A DNA stretch of 64,000 nt. Source: Iphinoe sp. HA4291-MV1. GTDB taxonomy: Bacteria > Cyanobacteriota > Cyanobacteriia > Cyanobacteriales > Nostocaceae. Below the pieces are notes generated by a model that saw only the letters and a program-made list of their open reading frames with translations, made no database searches and was not told the DNA's origin. Location: the NCBI GenBank assembly GCA_019359415.1, contig JAHHHH010000037.1, positions 1 to 64,000 on the forward strand, given 5' to 3'. Each line of letters opens with the position of its first letter. Position 1 is the stretch's first letter. Positions 44,554 to 52,947 of this stretch are shown here, in pieces. The position numbers and the translations under genes are program-made.

Positions 44554-46563
44554 CTACTTTTGCAATAGATTCACTTTTGGCATAACCATAACAGCACTAT
44601 TTGTTGTTAGGGTATCTACTGGCAAATGCTTTTGTACGTATTTTGGTTTGTAACCTGGCACCAGTTGCTTAAGCAAAAGCAAGATAGAATTGACGTCATT
44701 CTTTGTCGCAGCTTTACATAAAAAGTCTACAAAAAAGTTTAAATTTTCTGGAACAATCCGACTAGCATTTTTCACAATAAATAATTTTTCGTGTTGTGTT
44801 GGTTTGTACTCCTCTCCTGGGATAAACAACTCCTCAAATAATTTCTCTCCTGGTCGTAACCCTGTGAATACGATGTCAATGTCTTTGTTGACTTCGTATC
44901 CCGAAAGGCGAATGAGTTCCTTTGCTAAATCAACAATTTTGACTGGTTTGCCCATATTCAGCATTAACACTTCACCACCACGACCAAGTACCGCAGCTTG
45001 CAAAACAAGCTGTACTGCTTCTGGAATGGTCATGAAATAACGACAGATTTCCGGATGGGTCACTGTTACTGGACCACCCGCAGCAATTTGTTTTTGGAAG
45101 GTGGGAACAACGCTACCACGACTGCCCAAAACATTGCCAAAACGCACCGCAACATAAGGATAACCACTTTGTCTTGCTGCTTGCAGTACCAACATTTCGG
45201 CGACTCTCTTACTAGCACCCATGACGTTGGTAGGATTAACAGCTTTGTCTGTGGAAATCATCACGAAATGTTTAACTTTGTATTGCAGCGCCAGCTCTAG
45301 TAAATTTTTTGTCCCAAGCACATTGTTCGTGATTGCTTCTGGTAGATTTAATTCCATCAGAGGGACGTGCTTATGAGCCGCAGCATGGAAAATAACGTCA
45401 GGTTGGAATTGCTCAAAAAGATGTTTTAGGCGTCCTTGAAAGCGAATATCAGCAATGAAGGCAAAAAGACGTGGGATCTGTTTTTGTACTTTGCTATCGT
45501 TTTTGAGTGCCTGAGCAACTTGTTCTAGTTCTTGTTGAATATTGAAGACAGAATTCTCTCCGTGTCCCACAAGTATCATGGCTGCAGGGCAACATTTGAA
45601 AATTTGACGACAAATTTCGCTACCAATTGACCCGCCTGCGCCTGTAATGAGTACTTTTTTGTCTTGGAGGAAATGGGAAACTCGCTCAATCTCCGTCTGT
45701 ACAGGTTCGCGTCTGAGCAAATCTTCAATTCTCACATCTCGAATGCTGTCTACTCGCACACGACCATTGAGGATTTCATGTATTCCAGGTAAAGTGCAAG
45801 TTTGAATTCCAATGGCGTCGCAGATATCTACGATTTCCCGAATAACTTGTCCAGCAACCGAAGGCATCGCAATAATAACTTGATAGATCTCAAGAGATTT
45901 CACAATATCAGGAATTTGGTAGCGATCGCCTACTACAGGAATACTCCGAATATGTGCATGTAATTTTTGAGGATTGTCGTCAATGAAGGCAACAGGATAA
46001 AAACCCAGTTGGGGATTTCTCTGCATTTGTTCCACTAGAGAAACCCCTGCACTTCCAGCACCAACTATGAGCACGCGTTTCTGTAAGTTCAATGCTGCAC
46101 GTCTGTGGCTAATTCTTTCCACAACTCTAATACTGAAACGCAGTGCCACAATGAAAATAAACGAAAGTATCCCATCAATAAGTGGCAGTAATTGCGGTAC
46201 TTTATCGACCATTAGATATGTGTAAACCAAAACAAATAATAGGGTTTGGATGACTACCGCAACCGCCATCAATAGAACCACGTATATCAGTTCTTCAATA
46301 CTGGCATAGCGCCAGTAACACCTGTACAAACCAAAACTCCAAAAAACGCAAAGTTTGACTTGTAAAAATAGTATTGTTACCAGTGCTAGCTCCGATGAAT
46401 AGGAGGCAATATCAAGATTGCCATCTAAACACAAAAGCAGAGCTAATAATGGTGTTATGGAAAAAACAATGATATCAAAAATGAATAAATGGCGGTTTCT
46501 CAGTTTTAGCAGTATGTTTAATAAACCGTTATTCGATTTTTGCTCAAGACTTTCAGAATTCAT
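44554..46563 (-). CDS. Membrane-bound nucleotide-sugar dehydratase/epimerase (CapD/WbpM type)
   Basis: 669 residues. Four transmembrane helices (about 28-150) precede a first Rossmann domain (VLIVGAGSAGVSLVEQM near 165) and a catalytic extended-SDR domain (VLITGAGGSIGSEICRQIF near 308, HAAAHKHVPLMELNLPEAI near 393, STDKAVNPTNVMGASKR near 436). The usual YxxxK tyrosine is replaced by Met, as in this subfamily. Such enzymes make UDP-4-keto-6-deoxy-GlcNAc, a substrate for the DegT-type aminotransferases of the same locus, so the pathway from amino sugar to aminoacylation is coherent. It is the first gene of the leftward locus. Confidence 0.94.
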   Translation of the reverse strand: MNSESLEQKSNNGLLNILLKLRNRHLFIFDIIVFSITPLLALLLCLDGNLDIASYSSELALVTILFLQVKLCVFWSFGLYRCYWRYASIEELIYVVLLMAVAVVIQTLLFVLVYTYLMVDKVPQLLPLIDGILSFIFIVALRFSIRVVERISHRRAALNLQKRVLIVGAGSAGVSLVEQMQRNPQLGFYPVAFIDDNPQKLHAHIRSIPVVGDRYQIPDIVKSLEIYQVIIAMPSVAGQVIREIVDICDAIGIQTCTLPGIHEILNGRVRVDSIRDVRIEDLLRREPVQTEIERVSHFLQDKKVLITGAGGSIGSEICRQIFKCCPAAMILVGHGENSVFNIQQELEQVAQALKNDSKVQKQIPRLFAFIADIRFQGRLKHLFEQFQPDVIFHAAAHKHVPLMELNLPEAITNNVLGTKNLLELALQYKVKHFVMISTDKAVNPTNVMGASKRVAEMLVLQAARQSGYPYVAVRFGNVLGSRGSVVPTFQKQIAAGGPVTVTHPEICRYFMTIPEAVQLVLQAAVLGRGGEVLMLNMGKPVKIVDLAKELIRLSGYEVNKDIDIVFTGLRPGEKLFEELFIPGEEYKPTQHEKLFIVKNASRIVPENLNFFVDFLCKAATKNDVNSILLLLKQLVPGYKPKYVQKHLPVDTLTTNSAVMVMPKVNLLQK

Positions 46564-47245
46564 GAATAAGCCTGTGTAGTCATTTTGAAGAAAGTGGTGT
46601 TGCAGAGTGGAACTTATGAAACAAGGTAACTCTGATTTAAACCTTTGTAAACTTCTCGGTGGTTGGTTAGGCTTTGACGCAGCTAGACGAATAATTTATA
46701 TTTTTTTTCATCATTTATGTGATTCATCAACGACGAGAAAGATATTTATATCTGTCTTGAAAGTTTACTTTCATTCTTTGCTGTGAGTGATTACTTTCTC
46801 AGTAGCAAAGACGCTACGCGCCGAGAGTACCTGTCCGCAGGACTTACGACGGCACTATCCCTTGGGCAATCGCGCACATAGGAGTCTGGCACGTACCTCA
46901 TACCACACTCTAAAGTAAATTTCCTTTTGGGAAGCCGCCTTTATACATCTATGGTTAATCGCTAAAGCCAGTTAAAACTGACTAAAAGACTTATCGTCCA
47001 TAGCAACTTTTAACTCGTTTTCATAGGTTTAAGTGCCCATCCCAAACTTTAGTTTAGGGCTTGGGACAAGATGTGAAAATACAAACTCTAGCCGTGAAAG
47101 TCAAATATATTATAGGGTTTAGTGCTTATACCAATGGTGTAAATCTTTGAAAGTTGTAGATTTACAAAAGTCTAAAACACTAGGTACTGTAAAAGTGGTG
47201 GGCTTTGCTTTAATGCCTGTCACAAAAGTGAGTTATCTATTCCAT

Positions 47246-47400
47246 ATCTTGCACCAAACTTTCTGATAGCCAATAAATTTATTTATTGACTAATAGCCAA
47301 TGTAAACTTTTAGCTTACTGCACTGGAATTTCCGTTTTAACGGACTTGGGCTATTAGCCTTGAACTTAAGTTTAAGGCGTTTATGGGTGAAGTGCAAGAT
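47246..47400. mobile_element. MITE-like element, copy B (155 bp)
   Basis: Its left end is ATCTTGCACC and its right end GTGCAAGAT, the same terminal inverted repeat as copy A at 16505-16663. The interior aligns along its length, including CCGTTTTAACGG and GCCTTGAACTTAAG. Stem positions differ from copy A in a compensating way (AAGAAA/TTTCTT versus AATAAA/TTTATT). No target duplication is obvious here. Confidence 0.8.
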
Positions 47401-47841
47401 AGGAGTTATACTAGTTTGCCATGTTTGCACCACAACTAAGATTTCCTCTGACTAAGAGGAAAAAGGGGAACACAGAACTAAGGAGCTTTTAGCCGTTACA
47501 CTTTGCAACGGAATAACTTTTGTGTCTTTAGAGTAGTCATGGAATTTCCACTCTCGATCAACCTTTGAAAGCATTTAAGCTTTTGAGAAAAGAGAGTTGT
47601 TTACTTGTCTACTACTTCTTACTATGAGATGAAAGCACTGTTATAAATCAGACACATGTTATAAGCTACAATAAATTCAAGTATTTTAAACCAAGCTTTA
47701 AGAAAAAATTATATTTAATAATAATTAAATTTACATATAAATTAACTAAACCGTATGCTAATTAAGCATTTCCTGTATGAAATCATTCGGTCATATGACT
47801 AAAGTATTTATAAAAAATCTATAAAGAAAAAGTTTAAAGAA

Positions 47842-47996
47842 GAATTCAGGAGTCAGAATCAATCAGTGGGGGATTGGTGACCCTTCAGGTGATTGTAGAC
47901 CACCAAATCTGCGATTTGGTGGGGGTCTTAAACCCATTCATTCAACCGAGCGTCGTACAGAATTCATACTGAATTGTGACTGCTGACTCAGGAATT
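47842..47996. repeat. Dispersed palindromic element with GAATTC..GAGTCAG ends
   Basis: The ends GAATTCAGGAGTCAG and CTGACTCAGGAATT are related inverted sequences. The centre holds the hairpin CACCAAATC-TGC-GATTTGGTG (47901-47921). I recall this kind of element from many cyanobacterial spacers. Non-coding. Confidence 0.65.
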
Positions 47997-48214
47997 GCTG
48001 TTTTGATAAAATATCAGCTTTCACTGGATGGCGTGAGATATATTGTGTATGCACGAAAACTCCTTAAAAGAGGTGAGTTATCTCTTGTAAAAGAAGCTTG
48101 ATCGCCAATCTTCGATTAGCTCCCTGAACTTCGTTCAGAGGAAGCACCAAGTGCTTTGAGGCAGGCTGTTTTCACAGAAGAACACACAGGCGCGTAGAAC
48201 GGGCGATCGCCTTC

Positions 48215-48745
48215 TTACGAAACCTTTGCTTCCAAAGACTTCAGCAATTCAGTGTTCACACCAGACTCACGAGTTAAAGCAATTTTGCCAGTGCGAGCGA
48301 CTTCTTTGAGACCAAATTTTTGCAGCACTTGTACGATTGCCACCATTTTACCTGGATCTCCCACAACTTCCAAAGTCAGAGAATCTTCTGCCACGTCTAC
48401 GACTCTCGCTCGGAAAATCTGAGATAGTTCGACAATTTCTGAACGGTTGCTGCTTGTTGCATTCACCTTGAGCAACATCAATTCTCGCTCAACGCAAGGA
48501 ACTTCCGTAACATCCTGCACTTTCAAAACGTTGATGAGTTTGTAGAGTTGCTTAGTGAGTTGTTCAATCACACGGTCATCACCCGGAACTACCATTGTAA
48601 TCCGAGAAATTCCTGGTTGCTCAGCAGGACCAACGGCAAGGCTTTCTATGTTGAAGCCGCGACGGGCAAATAAGCCAGAAATACGGGAAAGAACTCCCGC
48701 TTCATCTTCGACAAGCACTGATAAGGTATGTTTCATCGTCGCCAA
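48215..48745 (-). CDS. ilvN: Acetolactate synthase regulatory (small) subunit
   Basis: 176 residues. The N-terminal ACT domain ([31 protein letters not shown]) binds valine for feedback control, and the C-terminal domain ([20 protein letters not shown]) contacts the catalytic IlvB subunit. Together they catalyse the first step of branched-chain amino acid synthesis in the cytosol. Full length. The catalytic subunit gene is not adjacent, as is common in cyanobacteria. The symbol ilvH is used equally. Confidence 0.96.
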   Translation of the reverse strand: MATMKHTLSVLVEDEAGVLSRISGLFARRGFNIESLAVGPAEQPGISRITMVVPGDDRVIEQLTKQLYKLINVLKVQDVTEVPCVERELMLLKVNATSSNRSEIVELSQIFRARVVDVAEDSLTLEVVGDPGKMVAIVQVLQKFGLKEVARTGKIALTRESGVNTELLKSLEAKVS

Positions 48746-48787
48746 CAGAGGCTAAAAGTTGGTTGAATGTCATGCTGATGTAATCCC

Positions 48788-49405
48788 TTATTGTACCTGA
48801 TCTCGTGATTGGAATCGCAATAAGTCGTCTTGTGTATTACAGTTAAAAAGCATTTCTGGATCTGGTAAAGGCAAAGCTTGCACGGGATGACGCTTCAGCC
48901 ACTCCTGAAATGAGCGTCCCCCTTGGTTAATATACTCCATTAAACTTGGTAAACAGCGACGGCGATAGAAACCGCACAGCGGTTCCCATCCTTTAGCTTG
49001 GGGAACTAGAGCAGCGATCGCTTCATCCTCCACACTATCCAACGTAGCTGCCCATTCTTGCAATATCTCAAGGCGCAAGTTGGGTAAATCGCAAGCTAGC
49101 AGCAACACCCAATCTGTTTGTATAGATGTTAGCGCTTGAGCAAATCCAATAATTGGTCCATGTGGTTGTTGTTCACTGCCAGTTTCACCAGACAAAGGCA
49201 CTTCTTTGATAAACTGAACTGTAGATGGTAACAAATGTTTATAGCGTTCTTGCCAGGGTGTGACTACGTAAACTGTATCAGCACAACTTTCAGCAATTCG
49301 ACAAATCAATTGCAACAGGGGTAAGCCTTGAATGGGAATCAACGCTTTATCGCGTCCCATGCGAGAACTCTTTCCGCCTGCTAAAACTATGCTTGAAAGG
49401 TGCAT
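48788..49405 (-). CDS. mobA: Molybdenum cofactor guanylyltransferase
   Basis: 205 residues. Nucleotidyltransferase fold with the GTP-binding signature SSIVLAGGKSSRMGRDKAL at the N terminus, the metal-binding LLACDLPNLRLE near 100, and PLCGFYRRRCLPSL near 145. It links GMP to molybdopterin to make the guanine dinucleotide form of the cofactor. Length and motifs are complete. It stands 42 bp from ilvN but need not be functionally linked. Confidence 0.93.
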   Translation of the reverse strand: MHLSSIVLAGGKSSRMGRDKALIPIQGLPLLQLICRIAESCADTVYVVTPWQERYKHLLPSTVQFIKEVPLSGETGSEQQPHGPIIGFAQALTSIQTDWVLLLACDLPNLRLEILQEWAATLDSVEDEAIAALVPQAKGWEPLCGFYRRRCLPSLMEYINQGGRSFQEWLKRHPVQALPLPDPEMLFNCNTQDDLLRFQSRDQVQ

Positions 49406-49570
49406 TCGCTTAACTGGTAACTGATAACCCTTCGGGAACGCCCGTCGCCTACGGTAAGTCCTGCGGAGGCTTGAGCCAGCGCTGGCTCACTGATAACTGG
49501 AAATAGACATCTCCAAAATAGTAACATTCTGTGGTAAAAGAACATCAGAGAGCTTTTTTGACACAGAAAT

Positions 49571-49654
49571 ATGAGCGACATACTGAACCACATTGAAGAG
49601 AATCCTAAAGAAACAAAGCGGTTAATTGGTCTGGAGTATGAACAGTTACAATAG
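49571..49654 (+). pseudogene. N-terminal remnant of an IS transposase
   Basis: 27 codons beginning MSDILNHIEENPKETKRLIG and then EYEQLQ stop resemble the first residues of cyanobacterial DDE transposases that start with a similar LIGxxYEQLQQL helix. The rest of the transposase is missing and no inverted repeats were found. Low-level recognition from memory. Confidence 0.5.
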
Positions 49655-49789
49655 ATTCAGGTATGTGGACTTATGCTGTTGAGATGGAAATGGGACTATC
49701 ACCAGAAATAGGTAGGGTAGGTTCTCAGACAACAATTCTGCTGTATGAAACAGAAATTCAGATGTAATGAATTGATGAGCTATCCTACC

Positions 49790-49924
49790 ATGCCTACTCT
49801 TTCTACTGTTATGACTACTCGACTACTCTTTCTAAAGACTCCTGATTTAAAAAGCCTTTCTGAACAACTAGGCGAAGCTTTAAAAGTTATAAGCCAACCT
49901 GTGAAACCTGCTTCTGGTTCTTAA
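49790..49924 (+). CDS. Small hypothetical frame (44 residues)
   Basis: Short frame beginning MPTLSTVMTTRLLFLKTPDL and ending in a Pro/Ser-rich tail. It has no clear ribosome site and matches no family I know. It may be a fragment of a larger protein lost beside the transposase remnant. Listed for completeness only. Confidence 0.25.
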   Translation: MPTLSTVMTTRLLFLKTPDLKSLSEQLGEALKVISQPVKPASGS

Positions 49925-49950
49925 AATTGGCAAACGTGAGATATCTCCTT

Positions 49951-50220
49951 TCGTCCATGAGTATTTGGAACTCATGAGCAAGTATTTGGAACTCGTGAGC
50001 AAGTATTTGGAACTCGTGAGCAAGTATTTGGAACTCGTGAGCAAGTATTTGGAACTCGTGAGCAAGTATTTGGAACTCATGAGCAAGTATTTGGAACTCA
50101 TGAGCAAGTATTTGGAACTCATGAGCAAGTATTTGGAACTCATGAGCAAGTATTTGGAACTCGTGAGCAAGTATTTGGAACTCGTGAGCAAGTATTTGGA
50201 ACTCATGAGCGAGTCTTTTG
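49951..50220. repeat. 21-bp minisatellite array B (about 12 units)
   Basis: Twelve 21-bp units with core GAGCAAGTATTTGGAACTC and alternating GTG/ATG at one position, running directly up to the zinc-ribbon gene and open in its frame (heptad KYLELVS). The units are nearly identical, with only that G/A change until the last degenerate unit. Related to array A by a shared pattern GTGNNCNAGTNTTTG followed four bases later by TC, and by a 13-bp inverted match at the array borders. Confidence 0.88.
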
Positions 50221-50279
50221 TACCCATTCTCCTAAGGAAATGGCTAAAATCAAAATGTTTGCTCTTTAACGCTACGCTA

Positions 50280-50651
50280 GTGGACACTGCAACTTGCCCT
50301 CGCTGTCATCAACCCTTGAATTCCCAAGCTGTCACCTGTCCTCATTGTGGTACTCAGTTGAAAGCTTACGGACATCCTGGGATTCCCTTACATCGCGCCA
50401 TAGAGAAGGAGTATCTCTGCGACAGCTGCACTTACCACGCTGACGATACTTGCAATTTTCCCCAGCGTCCTTTTGCCAAAGAATGCATTCTCTACCAAAA
50501 TATAGAAGAGAGTAAGCAAGAGTTGCAGCAGCAGCGTTACGCCAACAGCTTTGGTGCAACTGTGAAAAATTGGATGAAACGCAATCAAGCTTTACTTTTG
50601 CTGTTGGCTCTGTTATTCATCTGTTTGATTATTACTCTGTCAACGTCTTGA
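50280..50651 (+). CDS. Zinc-ribbon, single-pass membrane protein
   Basis: About 123 residues from the GTG at 50280. An N-terminal double zinc ribbon (CPRCHQ then CPHCGTQL) is followed by a second Cys-rich set (YLCDSCTYHADDTCNFPQRP with a later KEC), a helical linker, and one C-terminal transmembrane helix (ALLLLLALLFICLIITL). Conserved small cyanobacterial protein of unknown function, likely tail-anchored with the ribbons in the cytosol. The frame is open upstream through the entire 21-bp array, which could add about 100 residues of KYLELVS heptads if a start at or before 49965 is used. No good ribosome site marks either start. Confidence 0.75.
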   Translation: MDTATCPRCHQPLNSQAVTCPHCGTQLKAYGHPGIPLHRAIEKEYLCDSCTYHADDTCNFPQRPFAKECILYQNIEESKQELQQQRYANSFGATVKNWMKRNQALLLLLALLFICLIITLSTS

Positions 50652-50722
50652 TAATGAAGGACAAGGGGGACAAGGGGAAGAATTTTCTTCTATCTCCCCA
50701 TCTCCCCATCTCCCTCATCTCC

Positions 50723-52654
50723 TCAAACCGCAGGTGGTAACTTCCCAACGTGAGACGCTTGTTCATCAAACACTGCCAAGTCAAACCAAAAAGTGGTGCC
50801 AACACCAACTTCACTGACCAAATGAACTTTACTGTGATGCTTTTCTATGATATTCCTCACAATAGATAGCCCTAGACCTGTGCCTTCTAGGGTGTGAACT
50901 CGGTTTTCTACCCGGAAGAAACGGTCAAAGATGGCTGCTTGGTCTTCTGGGGCAATGCCAATACCAGTGTCGGAAATTTCTATCCGTACTTTGGGTACCT
51001 GACTACTATGAGAGCTGGACTTTGGTTGAAGTTGGTAGGTGCGGAGGGCAACTCTTCCACCTGTCTTAGTAAACTTTAGGGCATTACCAACCAGATTAGC
51101 CAAGACTTGCAGCAATAAATCATAGTGACCGACGACGAGGGGCAATTGAGGTGCAACTTCCTGAATCAGTTCAATGCCTTTGTCCCTAGCATTGAGTTGG
51201 TAAGTACGCAGTATTTGCTCGATCGCCTGCGCCAGATCCACCCCATCCAAATGATAATTGCGACCAGATTCTAGTTTTGACAAATCCAAAACATCGTTAA
51301 CTAAACGAGCTAGTCTATCGGTTTCATGATTAACAGTTACCAAAAACTCCTGCCTTTGTTCAGTACCTAAGTCTTCGCCGTAGTCGTGCAAAGTCTCGAT
51401 AAATGATTTGATGTTAAATAAAGGCGTTCGCAATTCGTGGGAGACGTTACTGATAAACTGGCTTTTTGCCTCGTTGAGTTCTACCTCGCGGGTGATATCT
51501 TGCACGGTAATAGCAACACCTTTGACACTCTCTCTTTGCTGATCAAGAACTGTTGTTAGGAGAATGCGGATAGTGCGCTTGATGGGTTGAGTCAGCGGTA
51601 TACGGAATTCAGCACTTTCGTATTCCCCCGCTGCTATTTCATACAAGGGGCGGGTAATTTCTATTTCCACCGCCGCAGGCAAGTGATGTAAAACATTTTC
51701 GCCTACAACCTCAGCTCCTTCCCAGCCAAAAATTCTCCGTGCTGTGGGGTTGACTAAAATCACTTGCATACTATTATCAATAAGGACTGCTCCATCAGCA
51801 ATTGTGGAAACTAGGGTTTCTAGCTTGGCTTTTTCCGCCGTCAGTTCCTCAATATTTTGTTCTTCATAGCGCTCCAAGCGCTCTGCCATCTCATTAAAAT
51901 TGAGAATTAACTCCCCAAGTTCGCCTCCTAGTGGTAAGCCAATTCGCTGTTTGAAATTTCCCGCAGCAATTTCTTTTACCCCCACTAGCAACTCTTTAAT
52001 TGGCTTAGTGATTGTCAAAGCGTTAATCACCCCTCCCAAAATCACCATGACCCAAATTGAGATAAAAACAGCAATGGTGACATCACGGGTGAAATTTGTT
52101 GAGATCACTGCGGCTGGGTTGGGGTTGATACCAATTGCCAACACACCCAGGTATTTGCCATCCATTGTCAGTGGAACAAACACATCGGTAACTTCCCCAT
52201 CGGGCGATTGATGTTGTCGCACCATTGGCTTTTCTGCATCAGCAGCATAATCCTCTGGCAGTTCTATTCGCCGTTTAATGGCAAGAGATGTTCCCACCTC
52301 CGGGTCCCAAAAGGGAATACCGAAATAGATGTTCCCCGTTTCATCAGCATAGAGCATATAACGCACGCTAGAGGTGCTGCTGTAAAAGCGGTGGGAAAAT
52401 TGCGCTACCTCGGTGAGATTCTCCTCAGCAATGAGCGGAGCAACGTTAACCGCAAGCAACAGCCCAAGGTCACGACCAAAGCGAGTATCATTCAGACGTG
52501 CATCCTGCTGAATTGTATTCACCGCCCAGAAGGTCAAACCACTCATCACCAGAGAGACCACCAAAGTGGCGGCTGCTAAAAGTTTAGTCTGGAGAGTGAA
52601 CTCCGACCACCAATTGACAATTGCTTCTCTGATTGTTTTTAAAAGAGTTAGCAT
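50723..52654 (-). CDS. nblS: NblS (Hik33/DspA) sensor histidine kinase
   Basis: 643 residues. TM1 near 28-48, an extracytoplasmic sensor domain to about 190, TM2 near 195-220, a HAMP domain (LTITKPIKELLVGVKEIAAG), a PAS domain near 280-390 (ADGAVLIDNSMQVILVN), HisKA with the H box FISNVSHELRTPLFNIKSF near 410, and HATPase with the N box LLQVLANLVGNALKFT and G box ISDTGIGIAPEDQAAIF. This architecture matches the near-universal cyanobacterial kinase that controls light, nutrient and stress responses, including phycobilisome degradation, through RpaB. It is supporting evidence for a cyanobacterial source. Confidence 0.95.
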   Translation of the reverse strand: MLTLLKTIREAIVNWWSEFTLQTKLLAAATLVVSLVMSGLTFWAVNTIQQDARLNDTRFGRDLGLLLAVNVAPLIAEENLTEVAQFSHRFYSSTSSVRYMLYADETGNIYFGIPFWDPEVGTSLAIKRRIELPEDYAADAEKPMVRQHQSPDGEVTDVFVPLTMDGKYLGVLAIGINPNPAAVISTNFTRDVTIAVFISIWVMVILGGVINALTITKPIKELLVGVKEIAAGNFKQRIGLPLGGELGELILNFNEMAERLERYEEQNIEELTAEKAKLETLVSTIADGAVLIDNSMQVILVNPTARRIFGWEGAEVVGENVLHHLPAAVEIEITRPLYEIAAGEYESAEFRIPLTQPIKRTIRILLTTVLDQQRESVKGVAITVQDITREVELNEAKSQFISNVSHELRTPLFNIKSFIETLHDYGEDLGTEQRQEFLVTVNHETDRLARLVNDVLDLSKLESGRNYHLDGVDLAQAIEQILRTYQLNARDKGIELIQEVAPQLPLVVGHYDLLLQVLANLVGNALKFTKTGGRVALRTYQLQPKSSSHSSQVPKVRIEISDTGIGIAPEDQAAIFDRFFRVENRVHTLEGTGLGLSIVRNIIEKHHSKVHLVSEVGVGTTFWFDLAVFDEQASHVGKLPPAV

Positions 52655-52947
52655 CTTAAAAAGTTATTATGGTGCTGACAATGAGGGTCATAGGAAAGTG
52701 TATGGTTTACCTAATACCTATCAAGGTTTGACTTATTAGGGCAGGGATAGTTATGTATTTCTCCCTATCAGGGATTGAAACCACCCCAATAAATAAAAAT
52801 TAACAGTTTATAGACAAACAAGTAAGGAGAAATGGGGAATGGGCAATGGGCAATGGGCAATGGGCAATGGGCAATGGGCAAGGCTCGACGATTTCCAATT
52901 TCCAATTCCCAATTCCCATCTCATCTCCCTCATCCCACCTTCTCTTC
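52655..52947. other. Intergenic region with heptamer tandem repeat and hairpin
   Basis: Upstream of nblS and downstream of purD. It contains seven AATGGGC-type heptamers and, at 52762-52781, a CRISPR-repeat-like end TCCCTATCAGGGATTGAAAC with no neighbouring repeats. No gene seen. Confidence 0.5.
52831..52879. repeat. Heptanucleotide tandem repeat (AATGGGC)7
   Basis: Seven consecutive 7-bp units, AATGGGG then six AATGGGC. Short tandemly repeated heptamers of this kind are a known hallmark of heterocystous cyanobacteria. Confidence 0.9.

Larger units (their letters stand above)
46564..48214. other. 1.65-kb intergenic region holding dispersed elements
   Basis: Upstream of the exopolysaccharide locus and downstream of ilvN. 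I see no supported gene; a 24-codon frame near 47420 has no ribosome site. It contains MITE copy B (47246-47400), a second palindromic element (47842-47996), a hairpin CCCATCCCAAAC/GGGCTTGGG near 47037-47070, and a CGCTACGCG-type repeat piece near 46810. Promoters for the 19-kb locus should lie here but no clear -35/-10 pair was found by eye. Confidence 0.55.
49406..49964. other. Intergenic region with small frames and repeat pieces
   Basis: Contains AACTGATAAC direct repeats around 49415-49500 flanking a CGGGAACGCCCG-type repeat, a truncated transposase start (49571-49654) and a 44-codon frame (49790-49924) listed separately. Otherwise no gene is supported. Confidence 0.5.

Noticed and set aside
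52762-52781. CRISPR array
   Set aside because: Only one repeat-like sequence is present, with no second repeat at spacer distance and no cas genes nearby.
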